From positions 62,001 to 126,000 of the forward strand of contig RBZT01000729.1 of NCBI GenBank assembly GCA_003693705.1: 64,000 nucleotides of DNA, given 5' to 3'. The DNA comes from Polymyxa betae (lineage: Eukaryota > Endomyxa > Phytomyxea > Plasmodiophorida > Plasmodiophoridae). The position numbers were made by a program, and so were the translations under genes. The notes beneath the pieces were generated by a model. That model ran no database searches and had not been told where the DNA came from. It saw only the letters and a program-made list of their open reading frames with translations. This document shows positions 30,310 through 42,868 of this stretch, piece by piece. Position 1 is the first letter of the stretch; every line of letters begins with the position of its first letter.

Positions 30310-31950
30310 ATGTACGGGTCGTTCTATCGGCGACCGCTGCCACAGCCGCCGGCGATCGCGTTCTCATCACGAGCTGGCCGGGAGATCTTTACTCGTAGTC
30401 TGAGGCTTGGATATATGGAGGTATGCTTGTTGGCTAGGTTGCCGTCCTTGCGTCTAATGTTGTTCATGTAGAGGTTCTTCCCATTATGCGAGCAGGTAGG
30501 AGATGCAAACATATCCAAGCGCTCTTGTTGAGAATTGTCAGTTTCGGACTCAAGAAGAGCCAAGTTTTTGTGGGATTTCGACGCTAGCAATGATTCTGAA
30601 TGGTATATTCGTATCAGATTAGTACTTCTGTTTGTTGACTAGACATGCAGCTATGGGCCAGGATCCTGGTCGGGTTTGGAAAGGCCCTTGGAGATATTAT
30701 CATGAAGATATGCTCACTTGTTGCGTCCCTCTCCAAGTAAACACATCTTTGAAAATTCCAAGTATAGTTTGCCAAGCGAAGATTAGGCTGTTAAAATTGA
30801 AGGAATCACGTTTCGGCAGCTTGAATGTCTTGCTCGATGTAATGGCGCATCTGTGAAGTCATATTTATCCCAAGAGCCTGAAGTGTATGTTCTTGGTTGT
30901 ATCTTGTTACCCTGAAAATCAGTCATTTAGCAAAACAGTACGCTAGAACTGTTTCGGGAATCTGTCAAGAAATCGACTGCCGAGGGGAACGATTTCATGA
31001 TTGTTGCATACAGCCGAGCTCATTTGGGGCAAACTGGAGATGGGCATTTTTCGCCGATCGGTGGCTATGACCCTGAAAATGATCTCGTTCTCATCCTTGA
31101 TGTTGCACGATTCAAAGTGAATTTTCGATACTTGTCTTGCTCATTTGGTTTTAATCTTTCTTTCAGTATCCTCCTCATTGGGTTGAGCTCAAGCTTCTTT
31201 TCGAAGCAACCAAACTAATCGACGCTAGTACAGGCCGCTCTAGTCAGTTTGATGCCTTGAAAAACCTGTATATATAACATTTCGATTGATGTCAGGAGGG
31301 TTTATGGTTCTTACCAAACGCAACCTTGGACACTCTATTTACTTCTTAATCTCACAACGTACACAATCTTGGCGTGAATTCATTGACAACGTCAAAAAAA
31401 CATTGGCACCTCTCTGTTGCAGTGTCCATGCCTCTTGCGATTCCGCTGAAGGTTGTGTCCTACCTAGCCGTTGCATCTCTCATTGATCCGATTTAGATGG
31501 AGAATCACTGATTGTGTGCATAACTAAACGCTTCTCTAATGATGCTCTCGATATGTTCTCGACATACATCAATGAATTTAGTTTGAACCATGTTTCAGAA
31601 GAACATCACAACCAGGTCCAGCTGTTGCTGGAGCAGCTTCGAGCAACTCCTGCCTTCCGTATCGTTTCTAAGTATGCAACAGCAATCGTTATTGCATCGT
31701 TTGTCTTACAATAATTTGTAGGTGTCAACATCTGATTCCAGCTTCTGACGTACCTGCTAAAGAAATTTTAACTTTACTTCTACTTGCACTACCAAGGTCT
31801 ACATGGGAAGATATGAATGGAATGATTAGCCCATGCGCCAGATACTTCGTTATGGATTCTATGCCCGAACCGCTCAACAACGAAGTTCTGGCGATAAGAT
31901 ATCAATTGGAAGCACTGCTCACTTATTGTAATTACACGAACTGCGTTTGA
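30310..31950 (+). CDS. PCS: Phytochelatin synthase (glutathione gamma-glutamylcysteinyltransferase)
   Basis: Ten exons: 30310-30420, 30472-30495, 30542-30602, 30651-30736, 30787-30884, 30939-31116, 31167-31242, 31296-31451, 31497-31671 and 31722-31950; 397 residues. Exon 2 is only 24 nt. The peptidase C83 core starts SFYRRPLPQPPAIAFSS and holds EEPSFCGISTLAMILN (Cys55), DPGRVWKGPWRYY, GDGHFSPIGGYD (His163) and LILDVARFKYPPHW (Asp181). These match the Cys56-His162-Asp180 triad of Arabidopsis PCS1. The C-terminal 170 residues are the variable regulatory domain, with the C-C and C-x3-C type cysteines seen in metal-responsive forms (LCCSVHASC). It polymerises glutathione into heavy-metal-binding phytochelatins in the cytosol. 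It is divergent from the TGDS-like gene with a spacer of about 215 bp. Confidence 0.95.
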
Positions 31951-32000
31951 TTAAGATAATAACTTGACCTATTTGTATTCCTGGTTAGAGAATGTTTGCG

Positions 32001-32253
32001 TTAAACCTCGATCTTCAAGCTTTGCTGACGCTGCTGAGCCTTCCTAGTGTGATATGGATAAGCGAAGATCGGTATAATCGCGAATGCAGTTCCCAATAGC
32101 AAAGAAACCATGGCAGCTAAAACCTTCGTCAGCATAATTGATGAATACAACTATTATAACCCAACCTGGTTCTTTGTAGAGTCCTTCTTTGATGGTACCC
32201 GTAATTGAGGTACGAAAACGTGGCTCTTGGACGAAAAAACGGCCGAAGGACAT
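32001..32253 (-). CDS. Small single-pass membrane protein
   Basis: Two exons, 32253-32166 and 32116-32001, with a 49-nt intron (GTTGGG...TTTTAG). Product 67 residues. A polar N-terminus (MSFGRFFVQEPRF) is followed by one hydrophobic helix (AAMVSLLLGTAFAIIPIFAY) and a basic glutamine-rich tail. Size and layout resemble small accessory subunits of mitochondrial respiratory complexes, but no motif lets me choose one. It converges on phytochelatin synthase with a 50-bp gap. Without the intron the frame reads on past the membrane helix in a polar, unlikely direction. Confidence 0.6.
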
Positions 32254-32488
32254 GAGTTCAATGAAAGCGTGAACTAAGCAAGCTCTGATTGACTACAAGA
32301 AGTCGAAGTAATCACGAGTGGCATTTTTGAAAAGGCCGCGCTTGACTTGAACTTTTTTCAACTCTGATCTTTCTGATACAGTTCAGATATACGATTGTGT
32401 ATCCCAACGTTGATAGCTGGACTCATCAGCATGATGCAAGCTGACTGTCGAGTTGTCGCCAAATGAAATATAATAGCAATGAATATAT

Positions 32489-35400
32489 TTATGAAAGTTT
32501 ACTCTCTGGTCTGGATTTATCTCGGTTCATCATGATGACAGAAAGGTTCAGATCAGGAAATTCCCGACGCTCCGAGCGAATTGGAGAGCGTGGCAATTGC
32601 TGCTTTGGCTTTAACAGATTTTCGCTTGGTTCGTTCTGGGGTTCAACACCTTTGGGCCTGGTTGAGTAGCGGGATGTGCCCGTGAATCTCGACTTGTCTG
32701 TTAACCTGTCAAGAACTGTTCGCTCGCCTTCTTCAATACCGTTGTTCATCATGGTTCGCTGACGGTCAAATTAGCCGCTTCTTAGACAATTCACGAAGGT
32801 GAAATACCGAAGCTCGAGGTGCCAAAACAGAAGTAGGCGATGAAACTACATCATAAGCGATGGTTTTTATGAGTCCGGTCCTCGACTTATTTCGTATTCT
32901 TCTCGCCGATGCTGGTATTGCCGGAGCATTGTTTTCGTCAGGAGCGGGCGTTGAGGAAGATGGTGTACCAACTACACGCCGCCTGGATTTTCTTGAACCC
33001 TGGTAACTGTTAACAACCCAAACGAAACGCTGGAAACAGTACATATTCAGGAATGGGACTAAGCAGTTGAGATTGCTGTCGCTTGACACGAGACAGCTGG
33101 GATTCGAGTTTCCTGATACTGTTGTCGTCAAACTCGATATCAAGAAGAGCCTTTGGAAAGCATTAGAAACTGTCAATGCAAATTCAAAACCTAGATAACC
33201 TGTCGCTCTCTTTCTCGTTCTTTCTCAGCAAGAATCATTCTGCGGTTCGATTCCCGCTGTTCTAGATCCAGGCGAGCCGCCGTGGTTTCTGATTCGACCT
33301 AAAGGATCAGACTGATGCGAATCGATAGTCGATCACAGAATCATACTTGAATCTGTAGAATTTCATCTTCTAGTTCCTTTTCCCTTCGCTTAGACCTAAT
33401 TCTGGACTGGCGCTGGTCAATGGCATTATTGACCAGATATATTGACAGCGACTGTAGAGCTGAAATATCGTCATCCGAAACGCCAATTCTTGCGAACAAT
33501 TCTTGCCCAACGTGATCAGGCAGTACAGAGGACGCTTCTGCAACAGTTGATAAAGTTTGATCAAACTCGGCGTTGAAAATGATCTTACTCGTGTTGCTGA
33601 CACCAGAGTTTTTGACTTGTTGCGCTTCAACTTCAGAAATCTAACAGCCGTCAATAATAGATGATGCCTACGCTATTATGGTGACCTTTGATTCGATAAA
33701 TGCTAATTCTGTCTTGACAGTATCAATAGATTCATGAAGATCAGCACTGCTGTCTGGGTCGCCGGAACTCAACTCTGCAGTTAACTCGTCCAGCTTCTTT
33801 TTTAATGAAGCCTTCTGAGCTTCCCATCTCCACTTTTGGGAAAATAACTCCCTGTTCCCATATGAAAAGCTACTCGAAATACATTCAAAGCCAGGAATTA
33901 CCTTGTTTGAACCTTAGAGTTGATGAGACGCTTAATTGAGTCTTTGATATTATTAGAAACTGGAGTGTGATGCCTGACTTTCAGTTTCGACTTCGCGAAG
34001 ACCATTCGCCGTTTAGCTTCAGTTAGTTCTCGCTGCAAAATAGATGCACGTTCAGTTTTAGCTTTCATTACAAGATCTTGCTGAATCAGTTTGGTATTCA
34101 TTCGGCCTACAACACCTCAGTGACAAAGCACAGTATAAAGTAAAACTCTACCGATTTGAACACTGTCTTTACGAAGTTGCTTCTGCAGGGCTGCAACTTG
34201 GCGTTGGTGTTCTTGCACCCAGAGACGATGTTTCTCTGCCTCTTCTTTCATTTGTCGCTGCAAGGCGACCTGAACCATCGTTACGAAATGTTCCAATTAT
34301 CGAAAACGCTATTTACTCGTTGCCTCTTGATCTTAGTAATATCGTCTTGTAAAGCAGCAATTCTGTTTCCATTATTTGGTCTAGACCTGAGAATGCGTTC
34401 GTTTTCCTTATATTTGCGCTTCATTTCTTCCAATTGCGCCTAAAACAAATTCTCAGAACGAGACATCAGTATGAGCAGCGGCAAAATACCGTCATGGAGA
34501 GGATTTTATCTTGATATTCAGCTTTAACCTGCTCAATCTATTGCCTTTTTAGAAATGTGATAAAAATGAAACAAGGGACTTACTTGTTCAGCAGAATTGG
34601 CTGAGCTTGAAATTTTCGATATGGCAGTGTTTCGCTCCTCATGCGTTTCTTTAACACGGGCCTCCATTTCAACAATTTTCTGTTCATATCGCTGCCTATC
34701 CATGCATCAGTATACAGCGACCTCATTAATGGTCTGCTATATACTTTGTTAATTCCGCTTGCTGTTTGCTCCTGATCAACTGCTCAATCAAAGCATTCTT
34801 ATGTTCGATATCAGCATCGAGACGTTTCAAAGCACGAGCATTCTGCTCGGTCGCATGTCGGAATTGACGTTCCCTGAAAAAAACAAGGTTAAAACATCGA
34901 GATGATTGAGCAGAATGATTTACCTCCGTTTCTTCAAGCCTTCCAAGTCATCAACTTCGTCCTCGATCTCAGAATCAGCATGCAGAGAGAAGTCATTGTC
35001 GGAACTGGTGCCGCTCTAATTAAAATATATTCAGTTGGTGAACAGAAGCAAATAAGGATTCAACCTCCGGCTCTGCAACTGAATCAACTTCAGTTTCTAG
35101 CAGTTTTACAGTTTCTGGTTCAGCTCGAAGTAAATCCTCAGATTCTTTCTCAATAACTTCAGCTTCCAAAGGACCATTACTACGGGCCTATGCACATTTA
35201 CGAAGAATCCCACGTCTGCTGAAAGAACAACCACCTGTTCGATTAGATTTTTTAAAATCGACTGAGCACTATCTCTTTGCGCAAAAGCAGCACAGCATTT
35301 TTCGTTGACCTCTTTAATTGTTCGGCGATCATTTTTTACAACAGCCATTAACCGAAGTACTGCAAAATTAAATATCATATTGGCTGGTTATGCACTACAG

Positions 35401-37186
35401 TTCAAACCTTCAGCATCAAGATATGAATTCTCCCTTCGCAGATCCATCATCTCATTGCGGAGCTCCTCGTTGGCAGCTTCGGTTTGACTGCTATTCTCCT
35501 TAGCAGCCGCAACTTCTTCCAGAGTCGACATCCTGTTAGGGTCGACTCCAAGTTTGGCGAGTGCAGCCTCTAAATGCTGTATTCTTTGTCGGTAAATCTA
35601 AGCAAAGTTGAGAGAAGCATGGCAAGAGGACCTAGAAGCAGACCTCGAGCTTTTGTGAATTCGGGTCTCGGCCAATAATCGGCTTATTGACAATATTCCT
35701 TGCCCGAGAAGCATAACGAAGAGTGCACAAAGTCTCTTCGAAATGAATGTCAGCAGGAGAAACACAAGCAACCACTGGGCAACTGCAATTACTTCCACCG
35801 TATCACCGCAAAAGACAGCTTACTCAAAGTTTTCGAATTTCCTCCAAGAGAGTCTTGCAAGAGCCTTGTGATCTACCAGGCAAAATTATATACGGCAATA
35901 AGAGTCCATGAAGCTATCTTACTTTGCTGTCTCTGAAGGGAACATGTGATGCCTTACGAGTAGGATCGCCTAAAGCAGATATAACGTTGCCCAAAGCAAG
36001 TAGCCCACAGTTAATATTGATGCCCTCCCGTCTCGTGTTGCCTTCAGCACCAGTCTTTTTCAGACGTTCTGACCCTGCAAAACATTAGTTTATCAAACCC
36101 ATAAGCCATCATCGAAGTGCAGGGACTACCAGCAAGATCTACAAAAGTGAATTTCGACGTGATGTATTCAGACTGTTCTTCGTCTCCCTCAGTGTCCACT
36201 CCTTGGTATTGTCAGCAAATTACAGACGGAATCGAATCAGCATGAACCTGTGCCTGGAACTGGCCTTCTTTGGGTTAACAAGACACTAAAGATGGCATGG
36301 GACCGGCTTGAATGAGCCTTGAAAAAATTCAGTCAAGGTCAGTGATACGGTCTTTCAACTGACATTCATTAATGTAGATCCAGTCGACCTATGGACACTT
36401 CCATCTTCCAAACAGCTGTAAATAGCCACGTCAACATGGCGGGTTCGAACGTCAAAAGCGAGCGGAACACCTTAATAATTCCTCAGTGCTCTTGACTTCT
36501 CGCTCTTCGATACCAAATGCTACAACTTGGCCATTAGCCGTTTCACGAATCGAAATTGTTTTAGAGCGGTTTGATGGATCAAGCAAGTCACGAAGCTCTG
36601 TAAAATTTTACAACGCTTGATTGATTCTGAAGAGTATATAAACCTTCGTTATAGATCTCCAGAAAGGTACAGCGAACTTTGAAGTCGAAGGAAGGGCTGG
36701 AATTCTCGTTGATGTATGTGTACAAAGCATGAATAACACGGGGGACGATTCCTTTTTCCTGGTTCGGCCTAGACAGTCCTGTGTTCTCTGTACCCATCGT
36801 GTGGGACTTTCCGCTTCCCTGCGTTAATGGTCAGGAAGCCAATATGAACAGCAGAAAATCGCAAACCGTTTGCCCATAAGCCATGATAGTCGAGTTAAAG
36901 CCTTGAAGAAAACTTTGCAAAAGCGGCTCAACACATTGTCCATACATCTCTGCCTGGGCAGAATTCTGCCCGAAACAGAAATCATATGTAAACATTCTTT
37001 GCTCTCCCAAAATGATTTGTGTTGGATTTTCTCGCCTGATGCATTCTCCACACTCCTGGACTCTTTCATGGCCCAACAGCGGCCGGATCTAACAATGGCC
37101 TCTTATACCGAGATTCGACAATAACTGCAAATCCATCATACGCGAACGGCAACCCGGACCGTTGTGGTGTCGGAGGCGGTAGCCAT
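32489..37186 (-). CDS. Kinesin-4 family motor
   Basis: A long gene of many short exons and introns of about 50 nt. The start at 37184-37186 reads [15 protein letters not shown], spliced (intron 37089-37141) to [15 protein letters not shown]. The motor domain then shows YGQT spliced to [10 protein letters not shown] (P-loop), [10 protein letters not shown], a switch II end in [34 protein letters not shown], and RDSK spliced to [16 protein letters not shown]. These are kinesin-4 type (KIF4/KIF21). The middle (about 36-33 kb) is coiled coil, and the tail includes a [13 protein letters not shown] motif seen in some protist kinesin tails. The last intron, 32759-32807, removes a stop. I verified about a dozen junctions but not every exon in 33.7-35.6 kb. 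Kinesin-4 motors act in spindle midzones or cilia. Confidence 0.85.
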
Positions 37187-37478
37187 GTGGCAACAGTCCT
37201 ACCGACGGAATGCCACGACGAGATGTCTCGGCAAACGAAAAGGTCGGGGGAGCGCCGCCACCACCCTAATTTGTGTGATTATAATTGTAAATCACGCGCC
37301 TTCTCCGTGCCTAACTAACAGACAGGCCGGCCGTCCAGCTGCCCGCACCTCTCGCTGAAATCACAGAAAGCATTTACCTCGATGGCAATCGAATTTTTTA
37401 TAATAAACATGGTTTACTTCTTTTGAAAAGAGTTCGTCAAGCACCTGGGATCGAACGGTACAAGCATCGCGATAAACC

Positions 37479-37724
37479 ATGGTGGCGTCTGGCCAAAAGC
37501 GGAGCCAGTCTACAAGCACGGCAGCGCCTCAATTCAAACCTGATCCGGAAACACAAGCTGTCATCAGCGAACTTCGGCAGAAGATGAACGAACTGAGATC
37601 GTTTCGTAATTCGATTTCGGAAGCGGCAGCGGCTGTCAAATCCGAGATCAAAGAACTTCGTAAAAGCCAAGAGTCGCTATTCAAAGAACAGAATAGAGCA
37701 CACAATCTATCGAAAAGGAAATGA
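37479..37724 (+). CDS. Small coiled-coil protein
   Basis: 81 residues from an ATG in good context at 37479 to a TGA. The first 25 residues are Ser/Thr/Gln-rich; the rest is one long amphipathic helix with heptad spacing (ISELRQKMNELRSF through KSEIKELRKSQESLF). No known motif. It could be a small subunit of a cytoskeletal or membrane-tethering complex. Another frame is open over the same bases, so coding status rests on the heptad pattern. It converges on the ankyrin gene with a 37-bp gap. Confidence 0.5.
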   Translation: MVASGQKRSQSTSTAAPQFKPDPETQAVISELRQKMNELRSFRNSISEAAAAVKSEIKELRKSQESLFKEQNRAHNLSKRK

Positions 37725-37761
37725 CCATGCCTGACGACAAACGCAGATGCAATATATTCTG

Positions 37762-38824
37762 TCAGATTAAATCGCGAGAAGTTTCGAACTGTGAGAGAAA
37801 CTTCGATACTTCCCTGGATGAACTCATCGCTGCATATTCTATAGATGACCGACCAGAATGATCCACAGCATAGGGGTCCAGGCAAACTTGCTCAACTAGA
37901 TATTTCACAGCATCAATATAGCCGTTTCGTGTTGCATGATGGAGTGCATTCTTTCCATTCGTATCAAGAACGTTAGGATCGACACTACAGTGACGCAGAA
38001 GAAAATCCAGAACTGTGGCATGGCCGAAACGAGCAGCGAGATGAAATGGAGTCATACCCTCAATCTGACAAGAAATCAGAGCGTTTTCTTCGAGTGTTAA
38101 TATCTTTAACCTTTTCAATGCGTTCGGTTTGAGTGGAAGGATAGTTATCAACGAGCCATTTAAGAACAGCGACATGACCCTCTTGAGCGCAGAGATGTAT
38201 TGAGGTCCTTCCATCTTTTAAGGCTTGAACAGGGACCACTTTCTGGTTCATTCTTGCAGCTATGTATTTAACTATAGCATTCATGACAGCACAATGTTAA
38301 AGATAGGTGACAGGCTTACCACAAGGTAACTGTCCTCCATAGACCGCATACAGAAATGGGCTAAAACCTTCCTAATGACAGTCTTAACGTCGAATTTTAC
38401 AAAAGATTACTGCACTGATTTACTGAATCTATAGCTTCGACTTTAGACTTGGCTTTATCTATGAGATATGTAAGCGTCTCTAGACATCCTTCATTTGCAG
38501 CAAAATGCAGAAGGGTTTTGCCAGTATCATCGGCTCCGTTAGGATTACAGTCGAATGTGTTGATCAGCCATTCTAAGGCTTCGGGATGGCCATATATAGT
38601 TGCAAGATATGGATATGATTGGCCCGCCTAAGAAGCTTAATTCGAACTGATTAAAACTAATAGTTTAGAGCTTGCACCTTGATTCTCATGTGTTCTTTAG
38701 ATGATACATTCTGATTGACGAGTTCCTTGAACAACTCTATCTGGTTTGATTCCAAAGCCTCGACGATCTTCTGATCGAGCTGGTCGCCGTTGTCAGCCTT
38801 GCTGTTTGACGAGGTGTTCCCCAT
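37762..38824 (-). CDS. Ankyrin-repeat protein with predicted N-myristoylation
   Basis: Five exons; first 38824-38678, then 38627-38424, 38371-38319, and 38271 onwards, with a further 46-nt intron (GTTAAAG...CTTGTCAG) before the last exon ending at 37762. All junctions keep phase. The N-terminus is MGNTSS, a good N-myristoyl-transferase substrate pattern (Gly2, Ser6). About seven ankyrin repeats follow, several clear (DGRTSIHLCAQEGHVAVLKWL, EGMTPFHLAARFGH, NGKNALHHATRNGY). It is probably a membrane-associated adaptor. There is no enzymatic domain. It is convergent with the small coiled-coil gene. Confidence 0.82.
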
Positions 38825-40562
38825 CGACCAAATGACCAGTCTGTAATTATGAAATCATAGACGGAGATTGTATGTCATCAATCTGAGATATTTGCACTGA
38901 TACCTTTTCACCAAATGGTACCGTTTAGAACGCCAGGGGTCACAATGGATGGAATTGTAATTAATTGGGATCGTGTCTGCAAGGCAATCTCTTCAAATCG
39001 CAACGGAACTCGGAATGGTTTGTTGGAACGCGAATTGACAGATTGCTAATCACACGTCTACGAACCCAGCGGCATAGCCAGCTTGGAATATCAACAGTTG
39101 TAGAGAACAGGATGCAAAGGATTCAGAATCCCGGAATGGTGCTTTCAAGAAGCATTGATAGATTGATGTAATGCAAATGATTGTTCCTGGCTGATGGGCT
39201 ACCCCATGAGCCCAATCATTGCGTCACTATCATCGTTTGGCTTCACAATGGGAATTACCATAGTGATTGACGATATCTACCTCGATTTATCTTCTTATCC
39301 CTTCAAAATGCTGAGCTAGCGCTATTGTCGCTCTCTTACCTACATCGGTTCTGACAGCCCTGCCGCTCTTATATCGGTTCACTTCAGTGATGGACAGAAG
39401 TGAGACTCCATTTCGTAAATATCCCACACAAAAGGCATCTGTCGCTTTTAACATTCTCGAAGCGTCGTTTGCTGTAGTAAATGGCCTCCGGCAGAACAAC
39501 TTCGTTAATGAATGCATCAACGTTTACATAATATTTTCTTATGTAGGTAATCTTTAGCCAATAAACATAATGGGTTAAACAGAAAATAGAGATCGCTCAG
39601 GGTAAGCCATGCACTGGGCGTCTTTTACAGCATTTTGAGGAGCCTGATTTGAATACAATCGTTGGCAATAAGACACTGACTGTACAATCTGGTTCATCTC
39701 GTGTATTAGATGTTATGGGACGTGATTATGCACGACAAGGTTAATGTGCCTCAAACTGACGCTCTCTTGCTCCAACCTCAAAACCTCTTGTTGGAATCTG
39801 ACGCTCTTTTGTTGCAATCTGGAATCTCTTGCCGTGATTTGGCGTTCTCATAGCACCATCTAAAAACTTCAGAAAAAACAGCAGTACGTCTTTCAAGATG
39901 ACTGGATACTTCAGCGCCAAGCACGAAAATTGCTCTAGCTGTGACGGGGACGGATTTGAGTGCGTTTTGCTGAATGGAAAATCTTGCCAGGTTCCTCGCT
40001 TGAATGACACAAAACAATGTCGATTGAATATCTAATAACCTTCACAGGATGCGATAACACAACGTGTGAATCATTCCGTCTACAGCGACAAATGTTGTGG
40101 CTATAAACCAAAGGGAATGTGATCAAAAAGTCAACTCTACCATATTAGCAGATTAGGAACAGTATACTAACCCATAATGAAAATAAATCGTCTTTTTGGC
40201 AATCAAATCAGAGTTCCAAAGTTTTTTAAGAAAGTATTGTCTATAACAGAGCAGGGGTTCGCATGCTCCAAATACGGTTTCAATAACATCGAAGATTGAT
40301 GGCAAAGCAGCAGCATAACAGGGACATTGTTTGCCGAATCCGATCCAAGAACGAGACACACTCGTTTATCTGGACAGACGGTACTGTCAGAACAAACCCT
40401 TTAGTTCTGTCATGCCAGTCATGGCTGGCTGCAGAAGGTAACGTGAAATTTCATAGAGTCTGAGGGTGACTGCTTGGAAGTGACATCCAAAACCAATCAT
40501 GATGGTGGCAAGCAGGCAGTCCCAGGCCATATCGAATTCGTTCGAATTCGACCTCGGGGACC
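38825..40562. other. Unresolved block, probably one or more divergent multi-exon genes
   Basis: Protein-like fragments occur on both strands without a complete model. On the minus strand, 40390-40550 reads MAWDCLLATIMIGFG, 40200-40350 reads KRVCLVLGSDSANNVPVM, and 39780-40110 has ATTFVAVDGMIHTLC and VPVTARAIFVLGAEVSSHL. On the plus strand, 38930-38990 reads RTPGVTMDGIVINWDR and 39314-39557 holds an 80-codon frame (around NILEASFAVVNGL). Phase-keeping joins need introns of 28-30 nt, shorter than any other here, so I did not commit to one. The 39740-39820 segment is internally repetitive (CAA-AAGAGCGTCAG-like units). Confidence 0.4.
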
Positions 40563-42734
40563 ATGGAAGCCCATGTCGCCAGGCTTGCCAAATACTGGAA
40601 GTATTCCGAGCCCGAGATTCAAGCCAGTCTGGCGCAAATCTGGCGCTGGGCGTTCCTGAACTGGGATCCATTGCCAGAAGAGATCTGCAAGGTTTTGTAT
40701 CCGGTACGTGATTCAGAGTTGAGATGATTCGTCATGCTGAGATGTTATAGATCCTGGTACAGAATGAAGCTTCTAGACAGATTCATGGATTGACCGTTGA
40801 GATTCTTCTGTTATCCGAAAACCTTCCGATGACTTTCAGCAACAATTTCTCAGGACAGTTCTATTCCTATATCCAATCTGGTTCTTCGGATTGCCTTCGA
40901 TTGCTGCTGTCGTTGGAAACTTCTGATCAATCTCTGGTTGTTAAGAATGCTCCGCTGTTGGTAGATGACCTAATCCACCTCGCAGCCTCGGATGAGCTTG
41001 AGGGTCTGAAGTCTGCTAAATACCCTGTCGTCCCAGCGATTGCTCATTGTCTGAGGTACTTTCCGAATTTTATTATGCCTGCGAACCGGCGTTCCATTAT
41101 GGCTGCCATTGAACGGCTGATGCTGCGAGACATCGCGATACTTGTTAATCACCGTATTGAGCAGATGGAAATGCGGTACGATGAGCAAACATTGCTAGAC
41201 AGTTTCCGTCCTTCCGGATTATCTCTGGGTATGGTTAATCACGTAGTCAATTCATTAATCAACCACACTTCAATCAAGAGCACATCGATTGCTATATTTT
41301 ACAAGCTCGTCACAATCATCCTTGAGAATGAAGACGAGGAAGCCGTTTCGTTGCTTAAAGATTGTCGTTCCACTGTATTGATCGACATTGTCCAAGTGCT
41401 TCAAACAATTGCCGCTCGCTGTCCCGAGGAATCTGCCAGAGTGCTGACCTTTCTATCTGAGATTTGTATGCGCTTTGACGAAAATGTTTCGCTCGTGACA
41501 CTTGGTGCACTGTTGTCAGTCACGGGAACATTGAACTCTTCAGCGATTGAGAAGTTAACTCATATTGTAAGCAGCTCCTATATGGATCCGTTGATAGCCT
41601 ATAACATCGTCAAATTTGTCGATAATTATTTCGAAAAGCTGCAAAAAATGAAATGGATTGACAGATGGTATCAGTAACAGTTTTTGGAAAGCTGTTAAAC
41701 TTAATTGTTCCAGGTTCCCGGTCATGTTCAAATTAGCCTGTGCTCGACCCTTGTGCTTTACGAAATATCTAATTAGATGGGTCTCCATGAGAAGCAAGAG
41801 AACATCCTCGATTTTAACGTCGATACTTAATCTGCCTTCAATCTGTTCAACAGTTGAATTTAGTCAGCTAATGGAATTCGACACAAATCTGAAGAATGTC
41901 TTTCGCATTGCTGTGCAGAATGATCCTGACGTTCTGCGGGCATATACAAATCTTCTACGTAATAGCTACGAATCTAGACAAACCGATTTGGTATCTGGGC
42001 TTCCTCGGCAAGCGGTTGCCGATAGATCTCAAATGTGGCTTCTGCCATCCTTTCGCGTCAAGTCTATCTGTTCCACATTGTTGCCTTTGGTTAACGCCTT
42101 TTTCGAATCGGAATTTAATCTATGCAGCAATTTGAAAAAATCAGTATCCATTGCTATTGAAAACTGTTTCTCCTGGTTGACAGTAGAAATTCAAGCAGCA
42201 GTTTCAGATTGGGTTTTAAAAGCATTCGAACATTGTCCGAAGCTGGTTATAGAGTTGCATGACTCTATCAGAGATTGTATCTCGAGTCATTTACTATCTC
42301 AGCAGCAAGAATTTGTATTATCAATGATTTACTGTATCGGGGAATATGGAATGCGATGTCGCGAGTACGATTCGTTTATTGCCGATTATATCGATTTTTT
42401 GGAAGATTGCATTATACAGTTGTTGAACTATGCAGATAGGCAATTTCAGTCACAACAGGAATTTCAAATATTGCCTCCCTGGAGTCCCTGTATTCCGGGA
42501 AAGCGATGTGTCCTAACGCAAATCGACGCAAAGAAAGAGCAACTTGATGCTTCAAGATACGAAGCACTTCTCTGTATGTCTCTTACAGCCCTGGCGAAAC
42601 TATCAGTTGCTCTACCAAATAAGTCCATTAAGGCGTTCGAATTTGTTCAGGATGAGGATTGCCTGGTCGGGCCTCTAGTCTACGAATGCTTACAAGAAGC
42701 AAAGATGTTGGTCCGCAGAGGCTTGCCATCCTGA
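40563..42734 (+). CDS. AP5Z1: AP-5 complex subunit zeta-1
   Basis: Three exons, 40563-40703, 40751-40667-type continuation to 41667, and 41714-42734 (introns 40704-40750 and 41668-41713); 692 residues. All helical-repeat (ARM/HEAT) in character. Segments aligning with human AP5Z1 include the join WFPVMFKLACARPL (human FPNLFKFL), HCPKLVIELHDSIRDC (human KPSLVVEL), YCIGEYGM (human WAIGEYLS) and SLTALAKLSVALPNKS (human TLTKLAS). AP5Z1 (SPG48) is the zeta subunit of the fifth adaptor complex and works at late endosomes with spatacsin and spastizin. No other AP-5 subunit is in the window. The recognition is from scattered motifs in a fast-evolving family, so moderate certainty. Confidence 0.75.
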
Positions 42735-42868
42735 ACATCAAGCTCAGCTCCAATAAGCGACTATGCTTCGAGAATAATTGGTGAATGCAGGGAAGTTGTT
42801 GAGAGAGAAGTTGTTCGAAAGTGCCAAATGACTGTCTGTCTCTGCTGTAAGGAGAACTGCACAGTGGG

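Noticed and set aside
33244-33255. tRNA B-box look-alike GGTTCGATTCCC
   Set aside because: No matching acceptor or anticodon stem around it, and the bases are coding in the kinesin frame on the other strand.
37437-37670. tRNA-like GTTCGATCCC on the minus strand near 37450
   Set aside because: No cloverleaf could be drawn with the upstream sequence.
38900-39300. Actin-related protein gene
   Set aside because: TMDGIVINWDR and a later SSFGFTMGITIVID recall actin-fold segments, but the intervening sequence has stops in every frame and no ATP-site motifs.
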